Both the position numbers and the translations under genes were made by a program. Positions 15,457-21,004 of a DNA stretch of 21,004 bases are shown piece after piece. The notes under the pieces were generated by a model. That model made no database searches, had not been told where the DNA came from, and saw only the letters and a program-made list of their open reading frames with translations. This stretch comes from Neocallimastix lanati (nom. inval.) (Eukaryota > Neocallimastigomycota > Neocallimastigomycetes > Neocallimastigales > Neocallimastigaceae): positions 1 to 21,004 of the forward strand of contig JACVTC010000518.1 in NCBI GenBank assembly GCA_016946835.1, written 5' to 3'. The number at the start of each line of letters is the position of its first letter. Within the stretch, counting starts at the first letter, position 1.

Positions 15457-18400
15457 ATGGATTTCAATAGTAATAAACAAGCAATTTCCTCAAGTGAAGT
15501 TAATAATTCCTATCTCCATGATGAAAATGCATCCAAACTTATTACTGCAATTGCTGACTTCATTCCTGCTTTCTTTTCTCCTAATGGTGTCCTCCAAAAG
15601 GAAAATGAAAGCAATAAACTAAATATATTAGAAATTTTAATTCAAAGTGAAGATTTCTTTAAGGAGCATCCAAATTCTTTTCAAAAGGATGAACTAAAAA
15701 GTTCTTTTGTTATTAATAAACTTACTGGTACCGCCAGAAAATGGGGTCTTTCTCTTTTAACTGATGGTACTCTAAAGAACCTTGAATTTAGTAAGTTTAA
15801 GAAGCTCTTACTGGATAACTTTGATATTGGGAATGAAAGGAAGCAAAAATATGTCATCATGGAAAAGTTGTGGAAATTGAAACAACTTCAACTAGGAAAT
15901 GTTGCTGAATATACTATTGAATTTCGGAGATTGGCTGGACGTTTAGGATGGCCCGACGAAGTTTTAATCGATATAATCGGTAAGGGTCTACTTGACAAAG
16001 TCCGCGAAGAGTTTGATAAACTCGAAAAGCCATCTACTCTTTTTGAAGCTACCAACATTATTATTGGAATTGATAAGAAGTGTTTTTTGGAAAGTCGTCT
16101 ACGCCACAATCAAAAAAATAAATTTAATGGAAAAATGTCGTTTCATAGGAAGAGAAACGATTTATTAAAATCAGAAAAGAATTCTAAACATTCTCATTTC
16201 AGAAAAAATAAGTCAAAAAACGACATACTTTCAGCAAATTACACCCCGAATATTAAAACAACAATCACAACTACCTTCTACCTTGATATTAATGGAAGAA
16301 ATATTAAGGCAAATCTATTAATTGATTCGGGTTCTGCCAGAAGTTTTATTTGTAAAAACTTCGCAAATTCTAATAAATTACCTGTGTTAGGACTCAATTC
16401 CCAAATCAACATCCAACTTCCTAATGGGAAAAGTATGAATATCAGGCAAACTACTAAGCCCCTTAAATTAAAATTTATGGATCATAAGGAAACTTTTGAA
16501 TTCTGCATTGCTAATCTATCTCTTCAGGGCATTAATGGTATTCTTGGAAGGGATTGGTTATCCGTTCACAATCCTTTCATCGATTATAAAAATAATAGAA
16601 TCTACTTCCTTGGTAGATACTGTGGCTCACATTGCCCATCCTCCAAAAGTAATAAGTTTTTTAATCAAAATAAAAATATTACTGCTTCAATGTTGGAGAA
16701 TTCAGAAGAAGATTCAGTATTACCAAATTCGGTTTTCGATACAGATATCTCAGATTCTGATTTATGTGCTGCAATGATTAATTCAGAAGAAGTAAACACT
16801 GACGTTCAGGGAAAAGAAGAGATTATTAATAAATACTATTCGGATCTTAAAATAGTATTTGAAAAGAAACAAGCTGAGAACTTACCACCTCATCGTGACT
16901 ATGATATTGCTATTGAGCTTATTCCTGGTGGACAACTTTATTTTGGTCCAATATACTCTCTTACTGTACAAGAACTGAAAGCTTTAAAGGATTATATTAA
17001 GGAAAACTTAAAAAAGAAATTCATTAGGAAGTCAAAATCACCAGCAGGTGCTCTTATATTATTTGTAATGAAACGCGATGGTACCCTTAGACTCTGTGTA
17101 GATTATCGCCGATTAAATGCTATCACAATCCGTAATAGCTACCCAATTCCAAGAATAAATGACTTGATTGAATCCTTTCAAGGAGCTAAGATATTTACTC
17201 GTCTTGACCTTAGATCTGCTTATAACCTAATCAGAGTTAAAGAAGGTCACGAATATCTTACTGCTTTTAGAACCCCTTTAGGACATTTCGAATATCTCGT
17301 TATGCCTTTTGGACTTCGAAATGCTCCCTCGGTTTTTCAACGTTTTGTACAAGATATCTTCAGTGATATCATTGGTTCTTTCGTGCAAGTCTATCTGGAC
17401 GACATCATTATTTACTCTAACAACGAAGAAGAACATATTAAACATGTTAGGATCGTTCTTCAACTTCTCATCAACAATGGATTATATGCTAAATTAGAGA
17501 AATGTGACTTCCATGTTACTAAAACCACTTTCTTAGGCTTCACTGTTTCTGTAGATGGTCTCACTATGGATAAGGATAAGGTAAAATCTGTTCTGAATTG
17601 GCCTATTCCGAAGAATCAAAAGGAATTACAAAGTTTTCTAGGCTTATGTAATTTCTATAGAAAGTTTATCAATAATTTTGCCAAAAATATGGAACCTCTT
17701 CGTCGACTTTTAAGGAAAAATACTACATTTAATTGGGATGAATCAGCAAATGAAGCTTTTAATAAATTGAAAGAATCTTTTAAAGCTGATGAAGTGCTCA
17801 TTTTTCCTAATCCAGAGAAAGAATTCATCGTTGAAACAGATGCTAGCGACTTTGCTGTCGGTTGCATACTTTCTCAGGTTAGTGACACTGATAACTTATT
17901 GCATCCCGTAGCCTTCCATTCTAGATCCCTCAATAAAGCAGAAGTCAATTATACTATATATGATAAAGAACTTCTTGCTATAATTACTGCGTTTGAAACT
18001 TGGAGGCATCATTTAGAAGGCGCTAAATTTCCTGTTCAAGTAATAACAGACCACAAGAACTTATTGTATTTTAAGAAACCCCAACATTTAAATCAAAGAC
18101 AAATTCGTTGGAGTCTCTTTTTATCAAAGTTTGACTATAGGATTGCATTCAGATCAGGCGCTAAAAGTGGCAAACCAGATGCTCTTTCAAGACGCCCAGA
18201 TTTTAAATCTGAATCTTCATCTGAATCACAACCTGTAATTAACAATAATGCTTTCTGTTGTGCTATAAATGACAATATTAGTAGTCTTATTGAAGCACAG
18301 AAAGCTGATAATTATTGTAAAAATATCCTCTTAAAAATAAGGGATAAGTCAAACAACATCAAAAGTTCTTTATTTTCCTTCGTCGATGGCGTACTCCACT

Positions 18401-18951
18401 TTCAAAAGCGTATTATTATTCCTTCCAGTCTCAGGGCTAGACTTTTAAAGTCTTTCCATGATGCACCCACTAGTGGCCATCAGGGGGTAGATAGGACCTT
18501 TGAAAAACTCAGAAGGAACTACTGGTGGCCTAATATGAAAAAAGATATTTCAAATTATGTGGCTTCTTGTGATGTTTGTTGTAGAAATAAAATCCGTCGT
18601 CATAAACCTTATGGTAAACTAATACCACTTCCTACTCCTACAAAACCCTGGGAAGTTATTGGCGTCGATTTTATTGTTTCATTGCCTTCTTCACAAGATT
18701 GCACTTGTATCATGGTTGTTTCTGATCATTTAACCAAAATGATTCATTTAGTACCCTGCTCCGATGTTCCCTCTGCCGACTTAACTGCCAAGTTCTTACT
18801 TTTCCAAGTCTTTAAGTATCATGGTTTTCCTAAAGTGATTGTGTCTGATCATGGTTCCCAATTCTCTTCTCAATTTTGGACTTCGTTGTGCGATGCTATT
18901 CGTGCTAAACCAAGACTTGCTACTGCTCACCACCAACAATCAAATGATTAG
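15457..18951 (+). CDS. gag-pol: Element 2 Gag-Pol polyprotein, cut short by an in-frame TAG
   Basis: One frame of 1164 codons starts at ATGG with A at -3. Gag is at about residues 20-210 (KLTGTARKWGLSL, LGWPDEVLIDIIGKGL) and is followed by a Lys/Asn-rich basic stretch without a CCHC knuckle. Protease has Asp290 in LIDSGS. RT has Asp584 (RLDLRSAYN) and YLDD at 646-649. RNase H has Asp795, Glu838 and Asp865. The integrase finger has His1001, His1008, Cys1038 and Cys1041. Integrase Asp1071 and Asp1131 are present. The frame stops at codon 1165 (TAG), two codons before catalytic Glu1167. A fused gag-pol frame is typical of Tf1-type elements. The protein would build particles, copy the RNA and integrate the cDNA; this copy lacks the end of integrase. 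Confidence 0.95.
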   Translation: MDFNSNKQAISSSEVNNSYLHDENASKLITAIADFIPAFFSPNGVLQKENESNKLNILEILIQSEDFFKEHPNSFQKDELKSSFVINKLTGTARKWGLSLLTDGTLKNLEFSKFKKLLLDNFDIGNERKQKYVIMEKLWKLKQLQLGNVAEYTIEFRRLAGRLGWPDEVLIDIIGKGLLDKVREEFDKLEKPSTLFEATNIIIGIDKKCFLESRLRHNQKNKFNGKMSFHRKRNDLLKSEKNSKHSHFRKNKSKNDILSANYTPNIKTTITTTFYLDINGRNIKANLLIDSGSARSFICKNFANSNKLPVLGLNSQINIQLPNGKSMNIRQTTKPLKLKFMDHKETFEFCIANLSLQGINGILGRDWLSVHNPFIDYKNNRIYFLGRYCGSHCPSSKSNKFFNQNKNITASMLENSEEDSVLPNSVFDTDISDSDLCAAMINSEEVNTDVQGKEEIINKYYSDLKIVFEKKQAENLPPHRDYDIAIELIPGGQLYFGPIYSLTVQELKALKDYIKENLKKKFIRKSKSPAGALILFVMKRDGTLRLCVDYRRLNAITIRNSYPIPRINDLIESFQGAKIFTRLDLRSAYNLIRVKEGHEYLTAFRTPLGHFEYLVMPFGLRNAPSVFQRFVQDIFSDIIGSFVQVYLDDIIIYSNNEEEHIKHVRIVLQLLINNGLYAKLEKCDFHVTKTTFLGFTVSVDGLTMDKDKVKSVLNWPIPKNQKELQSFLGLCNFYRKFINNFAKNMEPLRRLLRKNTTFNWDESANEAFNKLKESFKADEVLIFPNPEKEFIVETDASDFAVGCILSQVSDTDNLLHPVAFHSRSLNKAEVNYTIYDKELLAIITAFETWRHHLEGAKFPVQVITDHKNLLYFKKPQHLNQRQIRWSLFLSKFDYRIAFRSGAKSGKPDALSRRPDFKSESSSESQPVINNNAFCCAINDNISSLIEAQKADNYCKNILLKIRDKSNNIKSSLFSFVDGVLHFQKRIIIPSSLRARLLKSFHDAPTSGHQGVDRTFEKLRRNYWWPNMKKDISNYVASCDVCCRNKIRRHKPYGKLIPLPTPTKPWEVIGVDFIVSLPSSQDCTCIMVVSDHLTKMIHLVPCSDVPSADLTAKFLLFQVFKYHGFPKVIVSDHGSQFSSQFWTSLCDAIRAKPRLATAHHQQSND

Positions 18952-19500
18952 GTTGAACGGGCTAATGCTGTAATAGAACAATATCTTCGCTGCTATTGTT
19001 CTTCTGCTCAAAACGAATGGTGTTTCTACCTCCCTTTATGTGAAATGTCCTACAACAACTCCATTCACAAATCAATAGCTCAAACTCCTTTTCATGCTAA
19101 CTATGGATTTGACCCAAATTGTGTTATTGATTCACCACCGATTCTGCTAAAAGATAGTGCTTCTGTTCTTACAAGGCATTGGTCTTCACATTTCAATGCC
19201 CTTTGTCAACATTTAGTTAAAGCCAAAGAAGATTTTAAGAAATATGCTGACAATAAAAAATCTGTAGGACCTGACTTTAAGATAAATGATTTGGTTATGC
19301 TTAGAAGATACTACTTTACGAATGAACCCTCTAGAAAATTATCCACTCAATATCTTGGACCTTTTAAAATCATCGAGAAAAGGGAAAGAATGAATTACCG
19401 TTTGGAACTTCCAGAGAACTTACATCTCCATCCGGTATTTCATATCTCACAATTGGAACCATATACTAAAAGAAATGAAGACTTAATGGAAACATCATAA
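18952..19500 (+). pseudogene. pol: Element 2 integrase C-terminal part after the TAG stop
   Basis: The frame continues without shift for 182 more codons to TAA at 19498-19500. It begins VERANAVIEQYLR, which contains the third catalytic acid (Glu1167, exactly 35 residues after Asp1131). It goes on through FYLPLCEMSYNNSIHKSI to the GPY/F module (YLGPFKIIEKRERMNYRLEL) and the HPVFHISQLEPY motif. No chromodomain follows, unlike element 1. The family usually has Gln where the TAG stands (D-G-Q-T-E-R pattern), so a CAG-to-TAG change explains the stop. The first internal Met (19045) is not a biological start. Confidence 0.92.
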
Positions 19501-19513
19501 TTAAACAGAGCAA

Positions 19514-20411
19514 TGTAAGAATCTATAATTATTTGTTAGCAAATAATTATATTTTCTTAGTTAAGTTATTATAACTATAACTTTATTTAATTACATATAA
19601 TATTTATTAAATTTATTTAATTTAATTTTAAATATTCATTAATTTAACAAAATTTATTTAATTAATTTTAAATAATATATTTACAATATGTTAAATTCTC
19701 TACTGTAACTAATATATTTGTATTGTATTTTATTCTGTATTTATAATGTATTCTGTATTTTATAATGTATTCTGTATTTTATAATGTATTCTGTATTTTT
19801 ATTAACTATTTAATTTTATATTTTTAATATAAGGAATAAATTATATGATCTGAAATATCTTTTATTATTTTATTCTTTTATTTTCGATCATTAGATTGGA
19901 AAATCGGTTAATTAAGATTTTTTCCAATTACTTTTTAGAAGTAATCGGTTTTTACTTAATTAATGCGATGATCGATATGGATAGAATATCGATCGAAAAC
20001 TTATCTAGGTTTTTCTATCTAATCTTTTCCTAGATAAGAGATTTGTTAAGATTAGAAAACCCTTTCTTATTTAACCTTATTTTCATAAAAAATATAAATA
20101 AGGCTCTTGAGTTCTCTTTGAGAAATCAAGAGTTATTATTATAAAAACATAGTTATAATAGTAACAATTTTATATTTTTAACTTTAATAAATTAATAAAA
20201 ATATTTTATTCAAAAACATATTTTTAAAGATCAATTTATACAAACAATTCTTCTCTTACATTTTGTGTTATTATTATAATTAATTTTATAATAAACTCTA
20301 CTCTAAAGGTAAAAAAAATTTATTTTATTTTATTTTCTCAACTTAATGAATTAGTCGTTAAGTTGTAGTTAATAATTCTATTTTGAGTTAGTTCTTAATA
20401 GAATTATTACA
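19514..20411 (+). repeat. 3' LTR of element 2
   Basis: This 898-bp partner of 13272-14167 carries the same tandem array, inverted repeats, TATA region and U5 hairpins. It starts 13 bases after the gag-pol stop. The sequence just before it (AAACAGAGCAA) is only weakly purine-rich, so the polypurine tract is uncertain. Confidence 0.92.
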
Positions 20412-20693
20412 AATTGTTAAGGTTTTAGAGAATTAAATAAAAATAAAGTAAGAAAACAAATTTTAATTTTTTTTATTTATTATTTTTTATTTATAATTTA
20501 TTTGATTTTATTATGATATTTAAAATTAGTAGCAATTTACAATATTTATATTTTTTTCAATAAAAGTTGTTCTTTTACTAAATTACATTTTATTTATTTT
20601 TTTTTTATAAAATATTAATTTAAATTGATTTTTATAATAATTATATAAAATATAATTATAACAATATAAATAAATACATTTAAATATATAAAA

Positions 20694-20743
<50 letters not shown>

Positions 20744-21004
20744 TATCTAAATATTACTAATAAAATTTATTTAATTATACTTTTTATTACAATCTGTTAA
20801 AATATTCAAATAAATAAAAATAATTTAATATAAAGGTTTTTAATAAAATAATATTTTCAATATAAAATAAAACATTTCGATATAAAATTTTATAATAAAG
20901 TTAAAATAATATATAAATTTTTAATTATCAATATATAAAAATTTATTAATAAATTTTCATTATTATAATAAAAAAAAATAAATTTATTATTAATATTGCT
21001 AATA
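20412..21004. other. AT-rich flank with a 41-T run, no gene
   Basis: Near-pure A/T DNA with a homopolymer of 41 T at 20696-20736. No coding frame or RNA gene is seen. The five bases after the LTR (AATTG) do not match the left flank of element 2. Confidence 0.7.

Larger units (their letters stand above)
13272..20411 (+). mobile_element. Element 2: near-complete Ty3/gypsy retrotransposon, fused gag-pol
   Basis: Long direct repeats at 13272-14167 and 19514-20411 enclose a leader of about 1.3 kb and one Gag-Pol frame on the plus strand. The LTRs differ mainly in run lengths plus a few substitutions, so the copy is young. The gag-protease-RT-RNase H-integrase order identifies Ty3/gypsy. The single fused frame, lack of zinc knuckle and self-complementary primer site resemble Tf1/sushi elements. 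A single TAG at 18949-18951 disables integrase. The flanking five bases (TACGA and AATTG) do not match, so no target duplication is visible. Confidence 0.92.

Noticed and set aside
18949-18951. UAR read as Gln (ciliate-like genetic code)
   Set aside because: Only one TAG occurs in 1348 codons of element 2, while Gln is otherwise written CAA or CAG many times and frames end normally at TAA or TAG.
12138-20560. Shared AT-rich 22-mer near 12138 and 20533
   Set aside because: The match is nearly all A/T and short, so it is not persuasive as a repeat family in this composition.

Overview
This window is a nest of LTR retrotransposons of the Ty3/gypsy superfamily in an extremely AT-rich eukaryotic genome. 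Spacer DNA is almost pure A/T, with homopolymer runs of 34-41 bases, and coding DNA is richer in G+C. The sequence shows no ordinary host gene, rRNA or convincing functional tRNA. Composition and element type suggest an AT-rich fungus (for example an early-diverging lineage such as anaerobic gut fungi or arbuscular mycorrhizal fungi), with a dictyostelid as an alternative. This assignment is inference only.

Layout. (A) 365-6711, minus strand: a complete element (element 1) with 650/651-bp LTRs and a perfect 5-bp target duplication (TTTAA). It has an intact gag, a pol in the -1 frame behind a textbook A AAA AAC slippery site with a hairpin, and a C-terminal chromodomain-like region. Its pol carries three single-base frameshifts. 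(B) 6712-7895: spacer with a degenerate tRNA-like unit framed by inverted repeats, an AAAT microsatellite, and a G+C-richer island (7461-7725) of consecutive perfect hairpins. (C) 7896-11967, minus strand: the decayed pol of a second lineage (element 3). No gag or LTRs were identified. It has three in-frame stops and is split by a 761-bp TG...CA insertion with a 5-bp duplication, read as a solo LTR. (D) 11968-13271: AT-rich spacer. (E) 13272-20411, plus strand: element 2, with 896/898-bp LTRs and one fused gag-pol reading frame (15457-19500). That frame is broken by a single TAG two codons before the catalytic Glu of integrase. No target duplication was found. (F) 20412-21004: AT-rich flank with a 41-T run.

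How the parts work together. Both LTR-bearing elements look like Tf1/sushi-type self-primers. The sequence immediately inside the 5' LTR is complementary, over 11 nt (element 1) and 13 nt (element 2), to a segment of the same LTR lying about 35 nt downstream of a TATA box. That segment is the expected 5' end of the transcript. In both, a 12-bp inverted repeat lies in U5 beside the primer-binding site. Neither Gag has a CCHC zinc knuckle, as in Tf1. The elements differ in how Pol is expressed: -1 frameshifting in element 1, a single fused frame in element 2. Untranslated parts of the elements are rich in perfect hairpins, most strikingly the roughly 1.5-kb leader of element 2 (14709-15316).
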